From Verrucomicrobiia bacterium (GTDB lineage Bacteria; Patescibacteriota; UBA1384; CAILIB01), in assembly GCA_035460805.1 (NCBI GenBank), contig DATHWI010000103.1, forward strand, positions 1 through 43,045: a stretch of DNA of 43,045 nt. Reading direction: 5' to 3'. The first letter of the stretch is position 1. The number at the start of each line of letters is the position of its first letter. The notes under the pieces are model-generated. The model worked only from the letters and a program-made list of their open reading frames with translations. It was not told the origin of the DNA and made no database searches. Shown here piece after piece: positions 31,096-38,747 of the stretch. Position numbers and translations under genes: made by a program.

Positions 31096-31797
31096 TTATC
31101 CTTTCACCTCTACGGGCAGGCCAATCTTCAGAGGGTCTTCGTTACTCACCACGTTCACGGCACTGTACACGATGACCTTGGCCAAGAAGACCAGCCCAAG
31201 GCCCATGAAAGTGCCAATAAGTATGCCCTTGGCAGTCTTTAGGTTACCCTCGTTGGCAAAGCCAGAAATATAGAGGATGCCAGCGTACATGGTAAGGAGG
31301 ATGGCCAGTGCGGTGGCAAACCAGTTCAGGATGGCCAGGATTTTGTAACCAAACCAGTAAAGGACATCGCGAGTCCAAAAGCCTTGGCTGCACACCGTTT
31401 CAATATCTGTTGTCCCATCTTCTTTTACGCCACGTATGCCATCGGGAATAATGGGGAAGAGGACGACGTCTTTGGCGTATGTCCCATCACCCTGCCGTTT
31501 AAAAGCCTTGCTTACGGCTTCTTTGGTACAGGGATTGTTAACGGCAGCCCCGCCTTCTGCCCGCAGGACGCGGGTTTTTTCTGCAGCTTCTTCACCTGCC
31601 GCAATGGAACGGGAGAGCGCCCCTCCGGTTGTCCGAGGCCCACTTTCAGGGGAAAGCTGGCTGCTTTGCAGGGTAAGCAACCCACCTGCCGCCATCACGG
31701 GCAATACAAGCAGGGCAAACCATGCCGGCTTGGCGCGGCGCTGTACGCGAGGCGTTGCGTGAGTGGGGATGATTTTTCCTAAGAAAGTGCGGCTCAT
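31096..31797 (-). CDS. Pilin-type membrane protein 3 with large extracytoplasmic loop
   Basis: 233 aa. A basic N-terminus and a membrane helix (about 24-43) precede a soluble segment of about 100 residues with two Cys (NNPCTKEA, TVCSQGF). A C-terminal two-helix unit (about 155-180 and 190-215) has the pilin-type linker FANEGNLKTAKG. It shares a single base with the preceding gene (TGATG stop-start). The extra domain sets it apart from the shorter paralogues and could be the partner-binding subunit, which is inference. Confidence 0.72.
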   Translation of the reverse strand: MSRTFLGKIIPTHATPRVQRRAKPAWFALLVLPVMAAGGLLTLQSSQLSPESGPRTTGGALSRSIAAGEEAAEKTRVLRAEGGAAVNNPCTKEAVSKAFKRQGDGTYAKDVVLFPIIPDGIRGVKEDGTTDIETVCSQGFWTRDVLYWFGYKILAILNWFATALAILLTMYAGILYISGFANEGNLKTAKGILIGTFMGLGLVFLAKVIVYSAVNVVSNEDPLKIGLPVEVKG

Positions 31798-32132
31798 CAG
31801 TTGAAAATATTGGCCACGAAGTTAAAGAGAATCACGCTGAACACCAGGAGAAAAATGCCACCCGCAATGTTGACGATGTTTTTCTTGGTCGTTTTGAACG
31901 CATCAGGGTTGCCGCTATTGGCAATGAGCAGGTAGACCGAGTAAACAATCCCTACAAATGCCAGGGGATACGCAATGGCGGACATGATGTCGGCCAGGCG
32001 GTTGGCTAGTGCAGGTAGTAAACTGTTTGGATCACTCCCCTTTGGTGTTATTTCACCAAGAGGCAAGTTAATGAGCCCCGCGGCAGCGAGACGGGGGAGG
32101 TTATGGAGATACTCTGTAAGCCTCTTATTCAT
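31797..32132 (-). CDS. Pilin-type membrane protein 4
   Basis: 111 aa. The ATG at 32132 overlaps the end of the solute-binding-protein gene by 8 nt; a longer frame exists but would run deep into that gene. The N-terminal 50 residues are short and mixed. Two membrane helices (about 51-71 and 86-108) are joined by NSGNPDAFKTTKKN. It has the same family layout as the other pilin-like proteins. The stop shares one base with the next start. Confidence 0.72.
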   Translation of the reverse strand: MNKRLTEYLHNLPRLAAAGLINLPLGEITPKGSDPNSLLPALANRLADIMSAIAYPLAFVGIVYSVYLLIANSGNPDAFKTTKKNIVNIAGGIFLLVFSVILFNFVANIFN

Positions 32133-33537
32133 CTGGCTGGGCCAAGAGAACGTTAATCTTTTCCGAACCACTGTCCAAAGCCTGGGCAGGCGTGAGCCCA
32201 TTTTGGGAAACATCAACGATCATCTGCCGGAAGGCAGCGTCAAACAGTTCGCGGTCTTTCTTATAGACTGCCTTCCCGTTGAGGATCTGTTTGTTAGGAA
32301 ACTCTTCAGGGTCTTCTGCGAGCGTGGCAAGGTATGGGCTTGAAAGGCCTGCCTCTGAAGCAAGCGAATCAGCGTACGCTGCTTCAAGCCGCAGGAAGTT
32401 GAGTGCAAGCTGTGGGTTGTCTGCAATACGTGGGATGGTTTCTGTCCAGAAACGGATCAGGTTAACCTGTGGCTGAAGCGGGGCAGTGCTAATTTGCGGC
32501 ACTGGGGCAACTTCAAACTCCATCCGCGGGTACTTTGTGCGGAGCTGCTTTTCAAAATCAGTGAACCCAATCACCATCGCAACCTTTCCCTGTCCAAAAG
32601 CATCAAGGGCCTGAGGCATGGACGGGTTCCAGGTGTAGGTTGACTTGCTTGGGTTGGAGAAGGAAGTGAGGAAATCCAAGGCATTTTCACCTGGGCGGAC
32701 TGACACGCCTGCGGGAGTGGTCTTGGGGATGTGGAAGAGTGCGCGGGTGTGGTCCGTAGAAACAATCTGGCCATCGTTTTGCATAATGAGCAGCTGAAGG
32801 ACGTCCGCAGTGTTTGGGGAGTTGTCTGCCGTGCCTAAGGCAATGGCTGAACGCGTAATGGTTGCCCCGTCCCGACGGGTAATGTACTTGCTCTGTTCAA
32901 CTAGGGCAGCCCAAGTCCGAGGGGACCCACTTAAGAGGTTCTGTACGGGTTGCAGCTGCTCGTCGCTTGGGTCTTCACCGAGGGACGCTTCGTATTCCCC
33001 ATAGGCGTTCCCAAAGATTTCTGGGTTGTAGTAAAGCCGGAGCGTATCTACGCCAGTGGGAAGGCCGTACACATGGCCATCAATGGTAATTGATTCAGCA
33101 ATACCGGCAGGATAAATTTTCTTTACCCAATCAACTGGTTTATATGGCCCACCTTCAGCGTCTTTTGTAGCTTCTTGGAAGAAGGTGTCACCCAGCCAGC
33201 CTAAGCGGGCTTTGTGATCGCCAAGCCAATCGTTAGGGATGCTCCAAATGTCTGGCCCTTGGCGCGCGCTCAGGGACTTGAGTGCAGCCAGTTCATAACC
33301 AGCAAGGCTCTTCTTTTTGTAGGAAAAGTCAGCGCCCTTATTCGCCTCAAGGAAGTCTGTCTTGATATCTGCAATGACATCTTCATTCTGATCTACCCGC
33401 CAAACCCTGAGCTGAGGTGCTTTTGTAGCAGCACCGTTGTTGGAGCCACATGCGGTAGCCATGAGTCCCACCAAAACGAGAACGCCCAAGAGACCTGTAA
33501 GCCGAACGGCGTCTCGGAATGATTGAGAGCGGTGCAT
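32125..33537 (-). CDS. Extracellular solute-binding lipoprotein (family 1)
   Basis: 470 aa. A lipoprotein signal (LVGLMATAC, lipid-attached Cys30) precedes a type 1 solute-binding fold: LRVWRVDQNEDVIADI, GPDIWSIPNDWLGD, YGLPTGVDTLRLYYNPEIF and GKVAMVIGFTDFEKQL. This is the maltose/sugar-binding cluster. Such proteins normally hand a sugar to ABC permeases, but no permease or ATPase lies nearby; the following four genes are pilin-type membrane proteins. It starts 10 nt after the galU stop. The ligand is unknown, probably an oligosaccharide by family inference. Confidence 0.88.
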   Translation of the reverse strand: MHRSQSFRDAVRLTGLLGVLVLVGLMATACGSNNGAATKAPQLRVWRVDQNEDVIADIKTDFLEANKGADFSYKKKSLAGYELAALKSLSARQGPDIWSIPNDWLGDHKARLGWLGDTFFQEATKDAEGGPYKPVDWVKKIYPAGIAESITIDGHVYGLPTGVDTLRLYYNPEIFGNAYGEYEASLGEDPSDEQLQPVQNLLSGSPRTWAALVEQSKYITRRDGATITRSAIALGTADNSPNTADVLQLLIMQNDGQIVSTDHTRALFHIPKTTPAGVSVRPGENALDFLTSFSNPSKSTYTWNPSMPQALDAFGQGKVAMVIGFTDFEKQLRTKYPRMEFEVAPVPQISTAPLQPQVNLIRFWTETIPRIADNPQLALNFLRLEAAYADSLASEAGLSSPYLATLAEDPEEFPNKQILNGKAVYKKDRELFDAAFRQMIVDVSQNGLTPAQALDSGSEKINVLLAQPDE

Positions 33538-33547
33538 GATATGCCCT

Positions 33548-34429
33548 TTAGAGATTGAGGTTTTTGAGGTAGTTGCGGAATTCTTCACCAATGTCTTCAC
33601 GTTTCAACCCGAATTCGGTTACGGCCTTGAGGTAGTCCATCTTGTTGCCGCAGTCGTAGTAGTTGAGGTGGCCGCCGTTAACAGCAACAACCTGGCGTTG
33701 GCGGGCAAGTTGGTGGATGGCGTCTGTCATCCAAATTTCACCACCCTTGCCTGGCTGGAGGTTCTCTAGGAGCGGGAAGATGTCTGGAGTGAGCACGTAC
33801 CCAATGAACGTGGCCTGGTCCACCATGTGGGCGTGTGCCTGGCCTGGCTTTTCAATGAAGTCAGTAACAGTCCACGTTTTGTCATCCAGCTGTTCCCCGG
33901 TCTTCACGTACCCGTACTTGTCATAGTCGGTGGGGTTGGAGCGTTCCAGGGTGAGAAGGGTAGGTGCTTGGTACTTGTGGTAGGTATCACGGAGAAGCTC
34001 AAGGCGGGACGGACTGCCCTGCCAAATGTCGTCACCTGAAACCACCATGAACGGCTCATCGTTAATGAGCTCTTTTACCTGGAGAAGGGCATGGCCCGTG
34101 CCAAGCTGTTCCTTTTGGCGGACATAAATGAACTTGGCGATATCAGAAATATCACGGATAAGTTTCTTTTCGGCGGTCTTACCCTTTCCGTCCAGAAGGT
34201 ACTCAAGCTCAAGGTTGTAATCGAAGTAGTCCTCAATGGCGCGCTTGCTGTAACCAGTAATGAGGATCACTTCCTCAATGCCAGCGGCGACTGCCTCTTC
34301 CACAATGTATTGGATAACCGGCCGGTCGATGATCGGCAGCATTTCCTTGGGGATGGACTTTGTGAACGGCAAAAAACGTGTGCCGTAACCGGCCACGGGG
34401 ATAACAATTTTCTTAATCTTGTCTGTCAT
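33548..34429 (-). CDS. galU: UTP-glucose-1-phosphate uridylyltransferase
   Basis: 293 aa, normal length. The nucleotidyltransferase signature IPVAGYGTRFLPFTKSIPKEML is at the N-terminus. VVSGDDI marks the metal/nucleotide site, and the ENLQPGKGGEIWMTDAI region is typical of GalU. It makes UDP-glucose for surface glycans. It lies between hsp20 (15 nt) and the solute-binding lipoprotein (10 nt), an unusual setting. Confidence 0.96.
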   Translation of the reverse strand: MTDKIKKIVIPVAGYGTRFLPFTKSIPKEMLPIIDRPVIQYIVEEAVAAGIEEVILITGYSKRAIEDYFDYNLELEYLLDGKGKTAEKKLIRDISDIAKFIYVRQKEQLGTGHALLQVKELINDEPFMVVSGDDIWQGSPSRLELLRDTYHKYQAPTLLTLERSNPTDYDKYGYVKTGEQLDDKTWTVTDFIEKPGQAHAHMVDQATFIGYVLTPDIFPLLENLQPGKGGEIWMTDAIHQLARQRQVVAVNGGHLNYYDCGNKMDYLKAVTEFGLKREDIGEEFRNYLKNLNL

Positions 34430-34444
34430 AAACGGGGTGCGTCG

Positions 34445-34831
34445 CTAGCCCACTTGGACCGAGATGGTGTGTGTCCGGGCCTTAGCTGCTTTAGGGATAC
34501 TAATAGTAAGGATGCCATCCACCAAACGGGCCTGAGCTTTGTCGGAATCTACAGCGATAGGGAGCTGGTAGGTGCGGGAAAAAGAACCCCAGTAACATTC
34601 TTGGACAAGGTACCCCTCTACAGTCTCATTCTGGTGATCGTGCCGTTCGCCCTTAATGCTTACCTGTTCGTCGGTGATGCTTACTTCAAGGTCTTCTTGG
34701 CGGACGCCAGCAATAGGCGCCTTTATGACAATATTGTCAGGCGTCTGATATACATCGATTGCCAGCTGACCTTCCATCTCTTCCATCCAGTCAGCAGGAT
34801 CTACCATGGGTTCTTCATTGAGGGTGCTCAT
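34445..34831 (-). CDS. Small heat-shock protein Hsp20
   Basis: 128 aa. The alpha-crystallin domain covers about residues 22-128 (LAIDVYQTPDNIVIKAPIAGV, DGILTISIPK near the end). It is an ATP-independent holdase. It is the first gene of the minus-strand cluster and has a strong ribosome site (AGGAGGAGG). The promoter candidate TTGCAC-N18-CATACT lies at 34866-34895. No CIRCE element was seen, so heat control by HrcA is not supported. Confidence 0.95.
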   Translation of the reverse strand: MSTLNEEPMVDPADWMEEMEGQLAIDVYQTPDNIVIKAPIAGVRQEDLEVSITDEQVSIKGERHDHQNETVEGYLVQECYWGSFSRTYQLPIAVDSDKAQARLVDGILTISIPKAAKARTHTISVQVG

Positions 34832-34865
34832 CCTCCTCCTTTGTCGGTTGGATTGCTTCTGTTCC

Positions 34866-34895
34866 AGTATGGGGGATGAGGGTACTCTCGTGCAA
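34866..34895 (-). promoter_or_regulatory. Candidate promoter of the hsp20-galU-SBP-pilin cluster
   Basis: On the minus strand, TTGCAC (34895-34890), an 18-nt spacer and CATACT (34871-34866). Confidence 0.5.
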
Positions 34896-34920
34896 CCGTA
34901 GACATGCTAAGGTAAGGGGT

Positions 34921-36156
34921 ATGAAACGTCATTTTTCACCTCCCTTTGACCGCCCCGTTGTCCGGTGGCTCACCCTTCTCTTGGGGCTTGGTCTTTTGGT
35001 GGGTATATTTGCCCGTGTGTTCTGGTTGTCCTACCCAGGCGTACGGGTTTTTGACGAGGTCTACTTCCCGGTCTTTGCCCAGCAGTACCTGAACCATGTG
35101 GATGTTTTTGATGTGCATCCGCCCTTAGGCAAGTTCATCATTGCTGGTGGCATCCTTTTGTTTGGTGACACGGGGGTTGGCTGGCGGATTATGCCACTTC
35201 TCTTTGGGTTGCTTAGTATTTGGTTGGTTTCCGCGCTTTGGTATGCGTTGACCAAGGACCGGCTCGCTTCTGCCCTCATTGCTTTCCTCATAGCGACAGA
35301 CGGGATATTCATTGCCTACTCAAGGACAGGTCTCATGGATGGGATTCTGTTCTTTTTTATGTTTGCCACGCTGCTGGCGATGGTGCGGAACAAAAGAGAG
35401 ATGCCCATGTTGGGCGTGGCTACCCTTCTGGGGTTAACCTTGTCGGTGAAGTGGGTAGGGTTGGCGGTAATCGTCCCCTTAGCGTACCTGGCGTACAAGA
35501 AGGAGAAATTCAACGAATTCCTTATCTCACTGTGGTTGTCATTTGCGGTCTACTTAGTGGTAGTGGGATTAGGTGAATGGGTAGACAGGGTACCTGACTT
35601 GCTACAGGGGATATACGATTGGAACCTTCAAGCTGCCCGGTATCACGCCGCCCTTACGGATACGCATCCCTATGCTTCCCCTTGGTGGAGTTGGCCCATC
35701 CTTTCCCGTCCAGTCCTGCTTATTTACGATGCTGCTCCCGATGGGGCTGTCCAGCTTATGACAACGCTGGGCAACCCGTTGGTATGGTGGTCAAGCTCGC
35801 TGGCGGTAGTGGGGAGTATTGTGCACTTAGCGTACGAGCGGGTAGTCCGAAAAGTAAAAATTAGCGGACATCCGCTGATGATGCCACTCCTCGGTTGGGC
35901 AGCAGCCTTCTTGCCGTGGGCGCTTGTCCACCGTGTGGTCTTTTTGTACCACTATGTACCGGCGTATGGCTTTGCCCTTATTATCCTGGCGTACTGGCTG
36001 GCCAAGTTTTTCCGTCGCGACCCATGGACGGTGCTGGCACTGTGCGGCCTCTACCTTATTGCATCAATGTACTTCATGCCGTTTGCGGTGGGGTGGTGGC
36101 AACTTTCTGCTGAGGCCCTTAAGCAGCACGTCTGGATACATCACTGGATCTACTAA
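34921..36156 (+). CDS. Protein O-mannosyltransferase (PMT, GT39)
   Basis: 411 aa with about ten membrane helices. The first outer loop carries the catalytic acidic pair VFDEVYFP (Asp45-Glu46) and DVHPPLGK (His66), both PMT hallmarks. It transfers mannose from polyprenyl-phosphate-mannose to Ser/Thr of exported proteins. The ATG at 34921 follows AAGGTAAGGGG; a longer in-frame ATG at 34876 lies upstream of this ribosome site and is rejected. comF starts immediately after the stop. Thr/Ser/Pro-rich secreted proteins in the window are possible substrates. Confidence 0.9.
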   Translation: MKRHFSPPFDRPVVRWLTLLLGLGLLVGIFARVFWLSYPGVRVFDEVYFPVFAQQYLNHVDVFDVHPPLGKFIIAGGILLFGDTGVGWRIMPLLFGLLSIWLVSALWYALTKDRLASALIAFLIATDGIFIAYSRTGLMDGILFFFMFATLLAMVRNKREMPMLGVATLLGLTLSVKWVGLAVIVPLAYLAYKKEKFNEFLISLWLSFAVYLVVVGLGEWVDRVPDLLQGIYDWNLQAARYHAALTDTHPYASPWWSWPILSRPVLLIYDAAPDGAVQLMTTLGNPLVWWSSSLAVVGSIVHLAYERVVRKVKISGHPLMMPLLGWAAAFLPWALVHRVVFLYHYVPAYGFALIILAYWLAKFFRRDPWTVLALCGLYLIASMYFMPFAVGWWQLSAEALKQHVWIHHWIY

Positions 36157-36756
36157 ATGCTCACCTGGTTCCTGGATTCCTTTTTCCCCCGCCTCTGCGT
36201 GGGATGCGGGAAGGAGGGATCATGGGTTTGTCACAGTTGTAGGGATTGGGACAGGGAAGGGTGGCCACGAGAAGCTTCTCCCGGTGTAACAGCCTTTGCA
36301 CCCTTTAGGGAAAAGGTGGTGCGCGAAGGCATTCATGGCTTGAAGTACCACGGCCTCCATGAGGTGGCAGAAGATTTGGTTTCGATGGCTTGGCCCGCAG
36401 GTTTCTCCTGGGGTGAAGAGGCTGTGTTGGTGCCCGTTCCAACATCCTTAGGCAATAAGAAAAAGCGCGGGTATAACCAGGCAGAACTTATTGCCCGTGC
36501 TATTGCGCGCCGATTAAGCTGGTCCGTAGATACTTCCCTGTTGGTGAAGACGGCTAAGGGGACGCTGGTGGGGAAGGATAGGAATGAGCGGCTTAGGGGC
36601 GCTGGGTATGTCCTAAGGAAAGGTGCAGTGGTACCAGAAAGGCGCCTCATTTTGGTTGATGACTTATGTACAACTGGGAGTACTTTGGCGGCGTGTCGCG
36701 AAGCGTTGGGAAGGGAAGCGGAGGCGGTTACAGTTGCTTTTGAGAACTACCCTTAG
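36157..36756 (+). CDS. comF: ComF family phosphoribosyltransferase-like protein
   Basis: 199 aa. An N-terminal zinc-ribbon (CVGCG and CHSC, residues 15-28) precedes a phosphoribosyltransferase fold with KKRGYNQAELIARAIAR and the PRPP loop LILVDDLCTTGST. ComF/GntX proteins support DNA uptake, coupling cytoplasmic single-strand handling in competence. It starts the base after the PMT stop, so the two are co-transcribed, and overlaps the converging phosphatase gene by 4 nt. The window also has pilin-like proteins, but no comEC. Confidence 0.92.
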   Translation: MLTWFLDSFFPRLCVGCGKEGSWVCHSCRDWDREGWPREASPGVTAFAPFREKVVREGIHGLKYHGLHEVAEDLVSMAWPAGFSWGEEAVLVPVPTSLGNKKKRGYNQAELIARAIARRLSWSVDTSLLVKTAKGTLVGKDRNERLRGAGYVLRKGAVVPERRLILVDDLCTTGSTLAACREALGREAEAVTVAFENYP

Positions 36757-37355
36757 GCAGGGAGACGATTGGTGAACTCTACCGTATCGCCAGTTTCTCC
36801 CACAGAGATACTCGCGATAGATCCGCACTCACACGCAAATTCACTACGAGCAGCCGGCCCTTTGCTCGAAGCATACGCAAGCATTAAACGGATCGGTGCA
36901 TTATGCGCTACCACTATGATGGTCCCATTCCCTTCCAATGCCTGCTTGCGGATGTCCTCATAAACGTCTGTGATCCTGGCCCAGGTTGACTCAATGGATT
37001 CTACCCCACGGGTATCCGCCTCTTCAGGGCTGAGTAGGCTTGTTGCATCTACGCCACCCTCAACCACCCTTGGAGTGCCCTCAAGGTCGCCATGGTCACG
37101 TTCGCGAAGCCTGACATCTTCGGTGATGTTTGTTGTGTGGGTATGCCGGGCAATGACTTCGGCTGTGTACCTGGTGCGTTGCATGCCACTATGCCAAATG
37201 GCGTAGGGATGCGTGTCTGCTAGGTAGGCTCCGTTCCGTTCCGCCTGTTTTTCACCATCAGTGTTCAAGATAATATCACTACTGCCGAGGCGGAGGTCTT
37301 TGACGTTCCACTCGGTGAGGCCGTGGCGGACAAGGATAATCTTGGAGTCTTGCAT
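36753..37355 (-). CDS. Histidine phosphatase family protein
   Basis: 200 aa. The catalytic phosphohistidine motif ILVRHGLTEWN is at residues 7-17, and the second catalytic His is in IVVAHNAPIRLML (about 149). A conserved Arg follows in the LRERDHGDLEG segment. It belongs to the phosphoglycerate-mutase-like/CobC branch; it could be a sugar-phosphate phosphatase or CobC-like alpha-ribazole phosphatase. Given the PduO gene, the latter is possible but not specifically supported. It is convergent with comF. Confidence 0.9.
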   Translation of the reverse strand: MQDSKIILVRHGLTEWNVKDLRLGSSDIILNTDGEKQAERNGAYLADTHPYAIWHSGMQRTRYTAEVIARHTHTTNITEDVRLRERDHGDLEGTPRVVEGGVDATSLLSPEEADTRGVESIESTWARITDVYEDIRKQALEGNGTIIVVAHNAPIRLMLAYASSKGPAARSEFACECGSIASISVGETGDTVEFTNRLPA

Positions 37356-37377
37356 GTAATTAGGGTAACAGATTGTA

Positions 37378-37391
37378 CTTGGCAGGAATCG
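37378..37391. repeat. 14-bp copy of the tRNA-Arg(GCG) T-arm region
   Basis: CTTGGCAGGAATCG here is identical to 38211-38224 inside the minus-strand tRNA-Arg. Weaker similarity continues for about 20 bp. The rest does not fold as a tRNA, so this is a tRNA remnant or an att-like duplication. Confidence 0.6.
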
Positions 37392-37453
37392 TACTCACTC
37401 CCTTCCGCTGTTCTAGCGCATGAGAATTAGTGTTAGGAGGTGCTTCTAGGGGA

Positions 37454-37482
37454 TTGACAAATTGCCCTATTTATGGTATAGT
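37454..37482 (+). promoter_or_regulatory. Strong promoter of the gene at 37507
   Basis: TTGACA at 37454-37459, a 17-nt spacer and TATAGT at 37477-37482. The -10 and its flanks (TTTATGGTATAGT) match those of the promoter at 29292. Confidence 0.8.
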
Positions 37483-37506
37483 TTCGCCGTACTTTAAGAG
37501 ATAGAT

Positions 37507-38085
37507 TTGATTACAACTTTAGTATCCGAACCACTCGCACCTGTTCAGCAAGAAATTGGCCACCCACGACATCGACATGTTGTCAGCGCCTTTTCCTTGG
37601 AACCTTCTACCTTTCTGCAGCCGGTCGCGATCATCGTGGTACCCGCAGTTGCATCTTTTTCTGCAAGTGATAAGTACGCCTACGGCACCAAGAACGGTGT
37701 CAAAATCGGTTTCATGAGCGATGAGTTCATCGAAGGCTTTCAAGGGAAGGTTGAAGAGAATGTCCCCGCACATGCGCTCCGCGCGTCTCGACTTAGAAAG
37801 ATGGACCAAAATCAATCCGCACTGAAGGAAGCGGGCGGCGAGGAGGCTAATGAAACTTTCCTTGCCTCAGTGTGGGATTTGCTAGAGCGTCACGCTGCGG
37901 GCTTAAGCACTGGCTTAGACCTGAGCGGCAATGACAATATCTTTCAGATCAGAGATGTGTCGGGCACGATCCGTGAGGTTCGGCTCTACTCATTAGGTCG
38001 TCAAGGCTGGAGCATTGCAACCAGCCGGCGACCTCACCTCTTTGCAAGAAGCTCCGGCTCTTGCTTCTTCACTCGCTACTTCTGA
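37507..38085 (+). CDS. Hypothetical protein in a tRNA-flanked segment
   Basis: 192 aa from a TTG start, family not recognised. AAGAGA at 37496-37501 and a consensus promoter support the start. A hydrophobic stretch (PVAIIVVPAVASF, about residues 39-51) is too short to be certain of a membrane pass. The rest is polar, with the motif DKYAYGTKNGVKIGFMSDEF. The C-terminus ends FTRYF, an aromatic end as in outer-surface proteins of other phyla, which may be chance. It has its own terminator and lies between a 14-bp tRNA-like repeat and tRNA-Arg(GCG), suggesting acquisition. Confidence 0.6.
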   Translation: MITTLVSEPLAPVQQEIGHPRHRHVVSAFSLEPSTFLQPVAIIVVPAVASFSASDKYAYGTKNGVKIGFMSDEFIEGFQGKVEENVPAHALRASRLRKMDQNQSALKEAGGEEANETFLASVWDLLERHAAGLSTGLDLSGNDNIFQIRDVSGTIREVRLYSLGRQGWSIATSRRPHLFARSSGSCFFTRYF

Positions 38086-38095
38086 TTCACAAACT

Positions 38096-38122
38096 CCCTC
38101 CGATTATCTCGGAGGGTTTTTT
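38096..38122 (+). terminator. Terminator after the gene at 37507
   Basis: CCCTCCGA (38096-38103) pairs with TCGGAGGG (38109-38116), then T-run. Confidence 0.88.
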
Positions 38123-38163
38123 ATTCCCACCCTAAAGACACCTTCTCATTTCATTCCACTAAA

Positions 38164-38209
38164 GCACCAAAGAAAAAAGAGACTCAAGGGTCTCTTTTTT
38201 CTTTGGTGC
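38164..38209 (-). terminator. 20-bp perfect palindrome ending tRNA-Arg
   Basis: 38164-38183 is the exact reverse complement of 38190-38209, with a 6-nt loop. The right arm includes the last six bases of the minus-strand tRNA (GCACCA), so the hairpin competes with or releases the tRNA 3' end. It has A/T runs and may terminate in both directions. Confidence 0.8.
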
Positions 38210-38279
38210 GCTTGGCAGGAATCGGACCTGCGACCTTCTGGACCGCAACCAGACGCTCTATCCACTGAGCTACAAGCGC
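38204..38279 (-). tRNA. tRNA-Arg (anticodon GCG)
   Basis: 76 nt with encoded CCA. The acceptor GCGCTTG pairs with CAAGCGC. The anticodon stem TCTGG/CCAGA encloses TTGCGGT, giving GCG (reads CGC and, by wobble, CGU). The usual bacterial tRNA for these codons has ACG, deaminated by TadA. Body and stems are highly similar to tRNA-Arg(CCG) at 22647. Confidence 0.95.
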
Positions 38280-38316
38280 GAACGAGGAACAGTCGAGCAA
38301 GCTAGCTTGCAGAGAC

Positions 38317-38415
38317 TGGATCCGAGTGAGCGTATTGCGTTACGCAGTAACGCAAGCGCGACGCTGCAAACAATTGGATCCGAGTGCGTGCGTTACGCAG
38401 TAACGCAAGCGCGAC
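38317..38415. repeat. Two repeats with GCGTTAC-GCA-GTAACGC palindrome
   Basis: 38317-38362 and 38375-38415 share TGGATCCGAGTG and the core palindrome (38337-38353 and 38390-38406), followed by AAGCGCGAC. They lie just upstream of tRNA-Arg(GCG). The core stem GCGTTAC/GTAACGC is the same as in the repeats upstream of tRNA-Arg(CCG). Confidence 0.8.
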
Positions 38416-38504
38416 TCTTACAAGCAGCGCGAACTCTTACCGGCAAAATAAACATCGACACGAGGAATACTCAGGAACTATAGCCTAAACCTGGTATTCT
38501 GGCA

Positions 38505-38651
38505 ATGATTTGCTATAACAGAAGAGAAGAGTTCGCTCTATCCCAGTTTTTGGAGGTTCCTCGCCTTTCCTTGAAACAAAAAAATCCAGACGCGCCACAA
38601 TCGGGTACTTTAGGGGTCCCAGACCCTCATGATGCCCCGACATATGGGTAG
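38505..38651 (+). CDS. Possible small open reading frame (48 aa)
   Basis: A 48-codon frame from ATG at 38505 to TAG at 38649-38651, ending just before a strong terminator at 38663. TATTCT (38495-38500) lies 4 nt upstream of the ATG, and TATAAC is at 38513-38518. The peptide is polar and Pro-rich at the end (PDPHDAPTYG), with no known family. The transcript could instead be a noncoding RNA. It is the only coding candidate in 38280-38747. Confidence 0.3.
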   Translation: MICYNRREEFALSQFLEVPRLSLKQKNPDAPQSGTLGVPDPHDAPTYG

Positions 38652-38662
38652 TCAAATCATAG

Positions 38663-38687
38663 GAGCGCCCAGCGGGGCGCTCTTTTT
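38663..38687 (+). terminator. Terminator upstream of rmlB
   Basis: GAGCGCCC (38663-38670) pairs with GGGCGCTC (38675-38682), then TTTTT. It implies a plus-strand transcript starting in 38480-38530. Confidence 0.8.
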
Positions 38688-38747
38688 CTTTTGTCTGGGA
38701 AAGCCTCGCGTTCACTGCTAGAGTGGGTTTTGAACTTACTTTTTCAC

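Noticed and set aside
38485-38715. 76-codon minus-strand frame before rmlB
   Set aside because: Its start region runs through a perfect terminator palindrome and no promoter or ribosome site fits.
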